A stretch of 6,670 nt of DNA from Deltaproteobacteria bacterium (GCA_019308525.1 JAFDIC010000225.1:1-6670); one strand, 5' to 3'; shown: positions 1 through 6,114, counted from the first letter of the stretch. Numbers and translations are program-made. The notes: generated by a model not told the origin, from the letters alone.

Positions 1-291
1 TCATCCCAATTGAACATTGAAATATTGAACTCCCCCTTCTCGGTTACAAGCGTCTTCCCTTGCCTGGCCAATGGCTGCCTCCAAAACAGATTTGTTACAA
101 AAGTGACTCAAAAAGCACAAATTTTATTCCGGTGAGAGTGGCTGTGACGACGAAATCAATGTTGGATATTTCCCTACTAACCGCCCATCAACTGGTTTTG
201 GGCCTTGAAAGGACACATATTTAGAGTGACAATAGATGATAAAATACAACATCTGGTATGTCAAACCAAAATTGCCGTGGTTGGGGGTCCG

Positions 292-303
292 AGAAAATTT
301 TCT
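292..303. promoter_or_regulatory. 12-bp perfect palindrome, possible operator
   Basis: AGAAAATTTTCT reads identically on both strands. Its centre is about 40 bp upstream of the transcription start predicted from the extended -10 at 323-331, so it covers the -35 region, a usual place for a dimeric regulator. It overlaps a second small palindrome, TCTAGA, at 301-306. No regulator family is recognised, and a palindrome this A/T-rich can occur by chance. Confidence 0.25.
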
Positions 304-322
304 AGAGGTAGCCCTCTGCATC

Positions 323-331
323 TGCTATACT
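323..331 (+). promoter_or_regulatory. Candidate extended -10 promoter element
   Basis: TGCTATACT matches an extended -10 (TGnTATAAT) with one mismatch. The -35 position (about 303-308) is poor, which is tolerated by extended -10 promoters. Transcription would begin near 338, giving a leader of about 125 nt before the TTG start at 464. An alternative weaker sigma-70 pair is TTGAAA at 205-210 with GACAAT at 228-233 and a 17-nt spacer. Assigned by eye only. Confidence 0.35.
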
Positions 332-450
332 CTATTGCTTTGGGAAAAGTATCTAGTGTTTTCATCCATGTACAGGACCTTGAGGGTGGCGGCTCGACCC
401 CCTTTGAGGTATGAAATCCTTCCTCTCCTTTTTAGGTAGAGCCCTAGTTC

Positions 451-456
451 GAGGAG
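451..456 (+). promoter_or_regulatory. Ribosome binding site that fixes the TTG start
   Basis: GAGGAG lies 7 nt before TTG at 464. An in-frame TAG at 437-439 closes the frame upstream, and no ATG, GTG or other TTG lies in frame between that stop and 464. The unusual TTG is therefore the only plausible start of the RACo-like gene that keeps the first ferredoxin strand. Confidence 0.75.
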
Positions 457-463
457 ACACACA

Positions 464-2341
464 TTGAAATCTTTTCATGTCACATTCCTTCCTGACGGCA
501 TATCAGTTGATGTGCCCGAAGGCACCACCATAGCGGAGGCGGCCGGCAAGGCCGGAGTCCACATTAACAATCTTTGCGGGGGTCAGGGGGTCTGCGGAGA
601 ATGCAGGGTCACGGTTCAAAAGGGCACGGTAGTGGAGGACAGTGACGTCTCGTCCACATTTTTTTCCCAGGAGGAGCTAGACAAGGGATTCGTACTGGCT
701 TGCCAGACAAGAGTCGCAGACGACCTGGAGGTCATGATCCCCCCGGAATCCCGGCTCGAAGAAGTAAAGATCATAACCCGGGAGGCCTCCCAGATGGAGG
801 GCAAGGGTGAGGTCCAGCCCCCTGTCAGGAAATTCTACCTCGAACTCCCTCCCCCTACGATCGAGGACAATATCGCGGACATAGAAAGGATCTCCAGGGA
901 ATTGAGGAAAAAGCTGGGGTGGCATTCCTATGAAATCTCCCTCTCATGCCTCCAGCAACTTTCCGTCACCCTGCGGGATAACGACTGGAAGGTGACAGTC
1001 ACCGTGGTCAAGAGGAATAAGGGGTACCAGATCACCAAGGTGGAGCCGGGGGATACCACGTCCAGGAATTACGGCGTGGCCATAGATGTGGGCACCACCA
1101 CCGTCGTGGCCCAGCTCGTTGACATCAATTCCGGCAAGATCCTTGGGGTGGAGGGGGATATCAATCTCCAGGCCGGTTATGGAGAGGACGTGATCTCCAG
1201 GATGATCTTTGCCTGCGGCGCAGGGGGCCTTCATCCCCTGCACGAGGCAATCATCAAGAACATCAATGATCTCATAGGAAGGTTGACCCGGGAGAAGAAA
1301 ATACCCAGGGAAGAGATCAATGCCCTGGTAGCGGCGGGGAACACCACCATGAGCCATTTTCTCCTGGGATTGATTCCCTGCTCAATCCGCGTGGAACCCT
1401 ATGTTCCCACGGCCGACGTCTATCCCCAGATCTTTGCACGGGAGATCGGCATACACATAGATCCAAGCGGTATCCTGGAGACCATCCCCAGTGTGGCCTC
1501 CTATGTGGGTGGCGATATTGTTTCAGGCGTCATGGCCTGCGGCATTGCCGACCAGCCGGAAGTTCGGGGGTTGATAGACATCGGCACCAACGGTGAGATC
1601 GCCATGGGAAACAATGAGTGGCTCGTTTGTTGTTCTGCGTCTGCTGGCCCCGCATTTGAAGGAGGGGGAACCAGGTGCGGCATGCGTGCTACTCGCGGGG
1701 CCATCGAAAAGGTAAGAATATCGGATGGAAACCTCCGATACCAGACCATAGGTAACGCCAAGCCTCGCGGTATCTGTGGTTCGGGCCTTGTGGATTGTAT
1801 ATACGAGCTTGTAAGAAACGGGATAATAAGCCCTGACGGAAAATTCTCAAGGGACAGGAATGACCCCCGACTCACCTTCCAGGACGATATAGCTCAATAT
1901 ATCATAGCCGGAGGGGACGAGACAGAGGATGGCAGGCCCATAGTTATTACGGAACCGGACATCGGAAACCTCATAAAGTCCAAAGGTGCGATCTTTGCCG
2001 CCATCAAGTCGTTGATGGACTATATAGGGCTCGATTTCTCCCAGATAGAAACCCTATACGTGGCCGGGGGATTTGGTAACTACCTGGACATAGACAAGGC
2101 CGTCTCCATAGGGCTCCTGCCGGATATCTCCAGGGAAAAGATACAGTTCATAGGCAACAGTTCACTGGCGGGAGCTCGCCTTTGCCTGCTCTCTGAATCC
2201 GCCCTTGAGAAATGCCTCAACATATCGAGATCCATGACCAACATTGAGCTTTCAATCTACCAGCCCTTTATGAACGAATACATAGCGGCCCTGTTCTTGC
2301 CCCACACGGACAGGAGACTATTTCCCTCAGTAGAGTACTGA
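464..2341 (+). CDS. RACo-like corrinoid activation/regeneration protein (2Fe-2S + ASKHA ATPase, DUF4445 type)
   Basis: This 625-residue cytoplasmic protein belongs to the reductive activators of corrinoid proteins, which use ATP to drive an electron from a 2Fe-2S cluster onto a corrinoid inactivated as Co(II), restoring Co(I). Residues 1-95 form a plant-type ferredoxin domain with cluster ligands C38, C44, C47 (NLCGGQGVCGEC) and C80. Residues about 96-200 are a linker and middle domain. The ASKHA-type nucleotide-binding part begins at about 204 with the phosphate loop AIDVGTTTVVAQLVD. It continues with VAAGNTTMSHFL (289-300), DIGTNGEIAMGN (372-383), SASAGPAFEGGGTRCGMRA (391-409), CGSGLVDCIYELV (438-450) and YVAGGFGNYLDIDKA (532-546). 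Length and domain order are those of full-length family members, including the typical FLPHTD...FPSV ending. The start is TTG with a strong ribosome binding site. It is first in the operon. Related proteins usually sit beside methyltransferase and corrinoid-protein genes, none of which is inside this window, so the target is not identified. Confidence 0.92.
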   Translation: MKSFHVTFLPDGISVDVPEGTTIAEAAGKAGVHINNLCGGQGVCGECRVTVQKGTVVEDSDVSSTFFSQEELDKGFVLACQTRVADDLEVMIPPESRLEEVKIITREASQMEGKGEVQPPVRKFYLELPPPTIEDNIADIERISRELRKKLGWHSYEISLSCLQQLSVTLRDNDWKVTVTVVKRNKGYQITKVEPGDTTSRNYGVAIDVGTTTVVAQLVDINSGKILGVEGDINLQAGYGEDVISRMIFACGAGGLHPLHEAIIKNINDLIGRLTREKKIPREEINALVAAGNTTMSHFLLGLIPCSIRVEPYVPTADVYPQIFAREIGIHIDPSGILETIPSVASYVGGDIVSGVMACGIADQPEVRGLIDIGTNGEIAMGNNEWLVCCSASAGPAFEGGGTRCGMRATRGAIEKVRISDGNLRYQTIGNAKPRGICGSGLVDCIYELVRNGIISPDGKFSRDRNDPRLTFQDDIAQYIIAGGDETEDGRPIVITEPDIGNLIKSKGAIFAAIKSLMDYIGLDFSQIETLYVAGGFGNYLDIDKAVSIGLLPDISREKIQFIGNSSLAGARLCLLSESALEKCLNISRSMTNIELSIYQPFMNEYIAALFLPHTDRRLFPSVEY

Positions 2342-2408
2342 GACCCCAGTTTTGCTATTCGGCTGAGGTATGTTTGAGCCCAATCCAATGTCTCTTGGAG
2401 GCCTGATC

Positions 2409-2414
2409 GGAGGA
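2409..2414 (+). promoter_or_regulatory. Ribosome binding site of the cNMP-domain gene
   Basis: GGAGGA lies 7 nt before ATG at 2422. The 80-nt gap from 2342 to 2421 holds only a 4-bp GGCT/AGCC stem with no T-run, so no terminator separates this gene from the one before it. Confidence 0.7.
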
Positions 2415-2421
2415 AAACCAT

Positions 2422-2889
2422 ATGGAGCAAGCCAAAATTCTTGAAATCCTGGAAGGCTCGGAGTTCTTCAGCGGGCTGAATAGGGAGGAGATCAGGAAGG
2501 TTGCAAGCCTGTGCCGTGTCAAGACATACGGACCCGGGGAATTCGTGTTTCAGCAAGGGGATTTCGGGGAAGAAATCTTTATCATCGCTGAAGGGCATGT
2601 GTTCCTTGAAAGATCCATAGACCTTGACACAAAAAAGGGAACCGCAGTCTATGCAATACTGGGCAGGGGCAGGGTCCTGGGGTGCTGGTCCACCTTGCTG
2701 GGAGAGCCCCATACCCTTATGTCCTCCGCCAGGTGCCAGAAGCCTACAAAACTCCTCTCCATCAAGGGCGCGGCCCTGAGGGAAATGATGGTCAGCAACA
2801 GGGAACTGGGATTCAACGTATTGGAAAAGCTGTGTTTCCTCCTCCGTGACAGGATCCGGGGCGCCCTGGGCGCAATGGAAAAGATATAG
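2422..2889 (+). CDS. Stand-alone cyclic-nucleotide-binding-fold protein (Crp-like sensor domain, no DNA-binding domain)
   Basis: This is a 155-residue protein. Residues about 12-120 fit the cNMP-binding beta-roll: an N-terminal FFSGLNREEIRKVA helix, then YGPGEFVFQQGDFGEEIFIIAEGHVFL (36-62) with the characteristic glycines, then the region corresponding to the phosphate-binding cassette (about 85-103). Residues about 117-150 are helical, like the C-helix of Crp-type proteins. The chain ends there, with no helix-turn-helix, kinase or channel domain. The cassette is degenerate: the FGE glutamate position is C88 (LGCW) and the PR arginine position is H97 (EPHTL), so cAMP or cGMP binding in the usual way is doubtful. 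It is probably a small regulatory or structural partner of the neighbouring redox proteins. Its position between the RACo-like and NuoE-like genes, with the same orientation, supports co-expression. The exact role is unknown. Confidence 0.85.
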   Translation: MEQAKILEILEGSEFFSGLNREEIRKVASLCRVKTYGPGEFVFQQGDFGEEIFIIAEGHVFLERSIDLDTKKGTAVYAILGRGRVLGCWSTLLGEPHTLMSSARCQKPTKLLSIKGAALREMMVSNRELGFNVLEKLCFLLRDRIRGALGAMEKI

Positions 2890-2944
2890 GGATCACACAC
2901 GTCCTTGGTCAAAGGTACCCTCACTTCTGCCAGTGAAATGCGTT

Positions 2945-3463
2945 ATGGATAGGGAGATCACCGAAGAAGAGATATTGCAGGACATCTCAGAGTCCCTCGA
3001 CAATTTCAGCCGGGAGCGGAGATACCTGATCCCTATTCTCCAGATGATACACGAAAGGTATTCTTACCTCCCGGCCGAAGCAATCAAGATGGTCGCCAGG
3101 CACCTGGAAATGAGCCCATGTGAGGTCTATGGGGTCGCAACCTTCTATAACCAGTTTCGCTTCAACCCACCCGGCCGTCACCCAATAAAGGTATGCCTCG
3201 GCACCGCCTGTCACGTGAGGGGAGGAGACGTGATACTGGAAAACTTTGAAAGAAAGCTGGGCATCAAGGAGGGAGAGACAACTCCTGACAGGGAGTTCAG
3301 CATTGACCGGGTTGCGTGCATCGGTTGCTGTGCCCTTGCGCCGGTCGCGGTGGTGGACGAAACAGTCCACGGCCACATGGCACCCAGCAAGGTGGAAGGA
3401 ATAATCCTGGGCTACCAGATAGAAAAGGAACGAAGGGAAAGGGAAACGAACTCCAAGAAATGA
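2945..3463 (+). CDS. NuoE/HydC-like thioredoxin-fold 2Fe-2S subunit of an NAD(P)H oxidoreductase
   Basis: This 172-residue protein of the complex I 24-kDa family (NuoE, HydC, HoxE, HndA) carries a single 2Fe-2S cluster near the flavin subunit. The N-terminal helical part is about residues 5-75 and includes YLPAEAIKMVARHL and VYGVATFYNQFRF. The thioredoxin-like domain holds the four ligands C84, C89 (VCLGTACHVRGG) and C125, C129 (RVACIGCCALAPV), matching the family spacing C-x4-C...C-x3-C. The extra C128 lies inside the second motif. The tail is a short charged KERRERETNSKK. The frame is open back to 2846, but that extension runs inside the preceding gene, and the recognisable homology begins at MDREITEEE, so ATG 2945 is preferred. 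GTG 2933 is an alternative. Neither start has a clear ribosome binding site. The stop overlaps the next start as ATGA (3460-3463), indicating translational coupling. Confidence 0.93.
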   Translation: MDREITEEEILQDISESLDNFSRERRYLIPILQMIHERYSYLPAEAIKMVARHLEMSPCEVYGVATFYNQFRFNPPGRHPIKVCLGTACHVRGGDVILENFERKLGIKEGETTPDREFSIDRVACIGCCALAPVAVVDETVHGHMAPSKVEGIILGYQIEKERRERETNSKK

Positions 3464-5397
3464 AAGAGGAACGGGACAGGATAGAGCGGGCATACGAACG
3501 GCTCCGTCAAGAGGCAGAGGCCAGGGTGGAGAAGGCCTGCAAAGACCTTGCCCCAAGGATCTCTATCGGCATGGCCACGTGCGGGATCGCATCCGGGGCC
3601 ATGGAAACAAAAAGGGCCTTTGAGGAATCCCTCCTTGAATTTCAGGTTGACGCCCTTGTGCGGGAAGTGGGGTGCCTGGGTCACTGTTACGCAGAACCCC
3701 TTGTCCTGGTGGAAAATACGGGATTCCCCCCCATTCTCTACCACCAGGTAACCCCGGGGAAGGCCCGCATGATCGTGAAATCCCTTCTGGTCGATGGAGA
3801 CCCCCTGTTTGAGTATATCCTTGGCGCAACCGATGAGAATGAACTCATCCCTTCGGTGATGGATTTCCCTCGCTTCAACCAGGAGACACGCATCATCATG
3901 GAGCATTGCGGCTCCATGGACCCAGACGACATCAACGAATACATCACGCGGGGGGGGTACGGGGCCCTATTCCTCGCCCTCCAGCTATCACCCGTAGAAA
4001 TAATCCAGGCAGTTGAAACATCCGGGCTCAGGGGGAGGGGAGGGGCCGGGTTCCCTACGGGAAGAAAATGGTCCCTGGCCAGGAAGTCCGGGGACAGGGA
4101 GAGGTATGTCATATGCAATGCCGACGAGGGTGATCCAGGGGCCTATATGGACAGGACGATCCTTGAGAGCAACCCGCACCAGGTGATAGAGGGTATGATC
4201 ATCTGCTCCTGTGCCGTCGGTGCCTCGAGGGCAACGGTATATGTACGGGCCGAGTATCCCCTGGCCGTGAAGAGAATGACCAGGGCCTTGGAGCAAGCCA
4301 GGCAAAAGGGCCTTCTGGGGAAAAACATACTGGGCAGCCAGTTCCACCTGGATATGGACCTCTTCAAGGGTTCCGGGGCCTTTGTATGCGGCGAAGAGAC
4401 CGCCCTGATCCAGTCCATCGAGGGGTCCCGGGGGATGCCCAGGCATCGCCCACCCTACCCCGCGCAAAGCGGTCTGTGGGGCAAACCCACTGTCATCAAC
4501 AACGTGAAGACCTTTGCTTCGATCCCCCCGATCATCACGAACGGCGCTGCCTGGTACAAAGAAACGGGGACCCGGGGGAGCCCGGGCACCGCGGTCTTCT
4601 CGGTGGTGGGAGATGTGCTTCATGCAGGCCTGGTCGAGATCCCCATGGGTGTTACTCTCCGAAGGCTCATATTTGACATCTGCGGCGGAATACCAAAGAA
4701 GAGATCCTTCAAGGCCGTACAGATAGGAGGTCCCTCCGGAGGCTGTCTCCCCGATGAATTCCTGGATACCCCTATAGACTTTGACTCCCTCACCGGGGCA
4801 GGCGCAATGATGGGGTCAGGGGGCATGGTCGTCATGGATGAGGACACGTGCATGGTGGATGTGGCGCGCTATTTCCTTGATTTTACCCAGAAGGAGTCCT
4901 GCGGCAAATGTACCTTCTGCCGGGTGGGGACCTATCAACTCTTGAGAATCCTCGAGAGGATCACGGCAGGGGAAGGACAGGAGGAAGACCTGGAAAGGCT
5001 TCAATCCCTCAGCGAGGATATAAGACTGGGCTCCCTCTGCGGCCTGGGCAAGACCGCACCCAACCCGGTCCTCACCTCGCTCAAGTATTTCAAGGAGGAA
5101 TACGAGGCGCACGTCAGGGAGAAACGGTGCCCCGCGTGTGTCTGTCGTTCCCTGACCGCCTATTACATAGACCTGGAAAAATGTGCGCGCGGCTGTGACG
5201 CCTGTGTCGGGAGCTGTCCCGTGGAGGCCATATTTACGACCCGGGACAGGAAAAAGGGGATTGATCAAAGTCTTTGCGTGAAATGCGGCGAGTGCATGGC
5301 AGCATGCCCGGTGGAGTACAATGCCGTGAAAAAGGTCTCCCCTCCTGATCTTGCTCCGGTGGTGGAACGACCCGCTGATGCCGCGGCGGGCCACTAG
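3460..5397 (+). CDS. NuoF/HydB-like FMN- and NAD(P)H-binding Fe-S flavoprotein subunit
   Basis: This 645-residue protein would take electrons from NAD(P)H onto FMN and into Fe-S clusters. A charged N-terminal helix (1-30) precedes a second thioredoxin-like ferredoxin domain (about 33-110) with C41, C72 and C76. The NuoF core has GLRGRGGAGFPTGRKW (189-204, NADH/FMN site), NADEGDPGAYMDR (220-232), CGEETALIQSIEG (310-322) and RPPYPAQSGLWGKPTVINNV (330-349), with K350 where Glu is usual (NNVET). An SLBB-type region follows (about 390-435), then the N3 4Fe-4S ligands C481, C484, C487 and C527. After a CPACVC stretch (557-562), a C-terminal 2x[4Fe-4S] ferredoxin domain has C575, C579, C582, C586 and C606, C609, C612, C616. 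The extra N- and C-terminal domains are the HydB/HndC architecture, not that of respiratory NuoF. The start is the ATG in the ATGA overlap with the NuoE-like gene. The frame is open back to 3316, but that extension lies inside the upstream gene and is not protein-like. Confidence 0.94.
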   Translation: MKEERDRIERAYERLRQEAEARVEKACKDLAPRISIGMATCGIASGAMETKRAFEESLLEFQVDALVREVGCLGHCYAEPLVLVENTGFPPILYHQVTPGKARMIVKSLLVDGDPLFEYILGATDENELIPSVMDFPRFNQETRIIMEHCGSMDPDDINEYITRGGYGALFLALQLSPVEIIQAVETSGLRGRGGAGFPTGRKWSLARKSGDRERYVICNADEGDPGAYMDRTILESNPHQVIEGMIICSCAVGASRATVYVRAEYPLAVKRMTRALEQARQKGLLGKNILGSQFHLDMDLFKGSGAFVCGEETALIQSIEGSRGMPRHRPPYPAQSGLWGKPTVINNVKTFASIPPIITNGAAWYKETGTRGSPGTAVFSVVGDVLHAGLVEIPMGVTLRRLIFDICGGIPKKRSFKAVQIGGPSGGCLPDEFLDTPIDFDSLTGAGAMMGSGGMVVMDEDTCMVDVARYFLDFTQKESCGKCTFCRVGTYQLLRILERITAGEGQEEDLERLQSLSEDIRLGSLCGLGKTAPNPVLTSLKYFKEEYEAHVREKRCPACVCRSLTAYYIDLEKCARGCDACVGSCPVEAIFTTRDRKKGIDQSLCVKCGECMAACPVEYNAVKKVSPPDLAPVVERPADAAAGH

Positions 5398-5407
5398 CCC
5401 GCCTGAG

Positions 5408-5414
5408 AGGGAGG
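5408..5414 (+). promoter_or_regulatory. Ribosome binding site of the HydA/NuoG-like gene, long spacer
   Basis: AGGGAGG is a strong Shine-Dalgarno sequence, but it sits 13 nt before ATG 5428 with a T-rich spacer, longer than the 6-9 nt usual here. No closer in-frame ATG, GTG or TTG exists. The next ATG (5461) would remove the first strand of the ferredoxin domain, so 5428 is kept. Confidence 0.55.
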
Positions 5415-5427
5415 TTTTTATTCTTCG

Positions 5428-6114
5428 ATGGTAAGACTGATCGTGGACGGAAAAGAGATCATGGCGGATGGGGGTAACACCCTCCTTAGGGCCTGTCTTG
5501 ATAACGGCATCTATATCCCCAATCTCTGTTACCTGGAAGGCATGGAGCATGCGCCTGCATCATGCAGGCTGTGCCTGGTCGAGGTGGAAGGGGAGAGGGG
5601 CCCGGTTACCGCCTGCACAGTCACGCTCCGGCAGGGTTTGGTGGTCAAGACCGATACACCCCTTGTGCGGAGGCTCCAGCGTTCCGCCCTCCGGCTTCTC
5701 CTGTCCGCCCACCGGGTGGAGTGTGCAAGCTGTCCGGCCAACAAGAAATGCGAGCTTCAGCGCATTGCCAGGTTCTTGAAAGTGGGCCTGAAACCCAAGG
5801 GCCTGGAACCCTTTCTCAAGGAACCCGAGGTGGTCAAGGAGCATCCCCTCCTTGACTACTATCCAAACCGATGCGTCCTGTGCGGGCGCTGCATCCACAT
5901 CTGCCGGAAGGAAAACCCACGGCCCCACTTGAGCCTTGCACACCGGGGCATGAAGACCGTGGTAACCTTCTTTGGTGACGAGGATTCAACGAAGCTGCCA
6001 TGCATCCAGTGCTCGGCATGTGTCTCTGTCTGTCCTACCGGAGCCCTCACCCTGAGGCAGAACCACGTGCAGCCTGCTGAAAATGCCGGCCAGGAGTATC
6101 CCGGGCCTGACTAG
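5428..6114 (+). CDS. NuoG N-terminus/HoxU/HydA-like electron-transfer subunit with four Fe-S clusters and no catalytic domain
   Basis: This 228-residue protein equals the Fe-S wiring part of NuoG, HoxU or HydA. A plant-type 2Fe-2S domain (1-75) has ligands C34, C46, C49 and C63 (PNLCYLEGMEHAPASCRLC...TACTV). A His-Cys 4Fe-4S cluster follows with H95, C99, C102 and C108 (HRVECASCPANKKCELQ). Two ferredoxin 4Fe-4S motifs complete it: C149, C152, C155, C159 (RCVLCGRCIHIC) and C192, C195, C198, C202 (PCIQCSACVSVCPTGAL). The protein stops soon afterwards. None of the H-cluster motifs of [FeFe]-hydrogenase and no molybdopterin domain is present, so it is like HoxU in length. It lies 30 nt after the flavoprotein gene, probably wiring that subunit to an unidentified acceptor. 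Its TAG stop overlaps the stop of the convergent gene within CTAG at 6111-6114. The Pro/Gln-rich last 20 residues are non-conserved in appearance. Confidence 0.92.
   Translation: MVRLIVDGKEIMADGGNTLLRACLDNGIYIPNLCYLEGMEHAPASCRLCLVEVEGERGPVTACTVTLRQGLVVKTDTPLVRRLQRSALRLLLSAHRVECASCPANKKCELQRIARFLKVGLKPKGLEPFLKEPEVVKEHPLLDYYPNRCVLCGRCIHICRKENPRPHLSLAHRGMKTVVTFFGDEDSTKLPCIQCSACVSVCPTGALTLRQNHVQPAENAGQEYPGPD
6111..6114. other. Shared CTAG: overlapping stop codons of convergent genes
   Basis: The palindrome CTAG supplies TAG (6112-6114) to the + strand HydA/NuoG-like gene and TAG (complement of 6113-6111) to the minus-strand RdhA-like gene. There is no intergenic space and no hairpin with a T-run on either side, so any transcription termination must occur inside the opposite gene or depend on Rho. 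Confidence 0.9.

Larger units (their letters stand above)
1..463. other. Non-coding leader upstream of the operon
   Basis: No convincing gene lies in this stretch. Short open frames exist on both strands (for example 205-414 on + and 321-124 on -), but they have low-complexity, motif-free translations and no good ribosome binding sites. The base composition is visibly richer in A/T than the genes that follow, as expected for a regulatory intergenic region. Contents that can be pointed to are three ATTGAA copies at 9-29, a TTTGT-T-ACAAA inverted repeat at 91-101, a weak -35/-10 pair at 205-233, a 12-bp palindrome at 292-303, an extended -10 at 323-331, and a ribosome binding site at 451-456. 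I see no cobalamin riboswitch signature, no tRNA and no clear terminator for an upstream gene. Confidence 0.6.

Noticed and set aside
55..85. Sigma-54 promoter around CTGGCCAATGGCTGC
   Set aside because: The GG and GC elements are 9 nt apart where sigma-54 promoters need 10, and the flanking bases do not fit TGGCAC/TTGCA.
124..321. 65-codon minus-strand and 69- and 67-codon plus-strand frames in the leader
   Set aside because: They show no ribosome binding site, no domain-like pattern and atypical composition; treated as chance frames in a non-coding region.
338..463. Cobalamin riboswitch in the leader of a corrinoid-related operon
   Set aside because: I looked for a B12-box-like GCCACTG and the usual multi-stem layout and found neither. 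The only local structure is weak (a 4-bp GGGT/ACCC stem near 384-400 and GAAAA/TTTTC near 343-362).
2342..2421. Terminator between the RACo-like and cNMP-fold genes
   Set aside because: Only a 4-bp GGCT/AGCC stem with no following T-run is present, so the genes are treated as one transcription unit.
2846..2944. Upstream extension of the NuoE-like frame
   Set aside because: It runs inside the end of the cNMP-fold gene and through the following gap. Family similarity begins only after ATG 2945, and there is no ribosome binding site at 2846.
3316..3459. Upstream extension of the NuoF-like frame
   Set aside because: It lies fully inside the NuoE-like gene and gives an Arg/Gly-rich non-protein-like sequence. 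ATG 3460 with the ATGA overlap is the natural start.
3988..4623. 211-codon open frame on the minus strand
   Set aside because: It mirrors the most conserved FMN/NADH-binding part of the NuoF/HydB-like gene. Its Gly/Pro/His-rich translation is a shadow of that coding sequence.
4816..5550. 244-codon open frame on the minus strand
   Set aside because: It is antisense to the flavoprotein and HydA/NuoG-like genes, whose conserved Fe-S motifs prove the + strand coding. The translation has no recognisable motif; long antisense frames are expected in G+C-rich genes.
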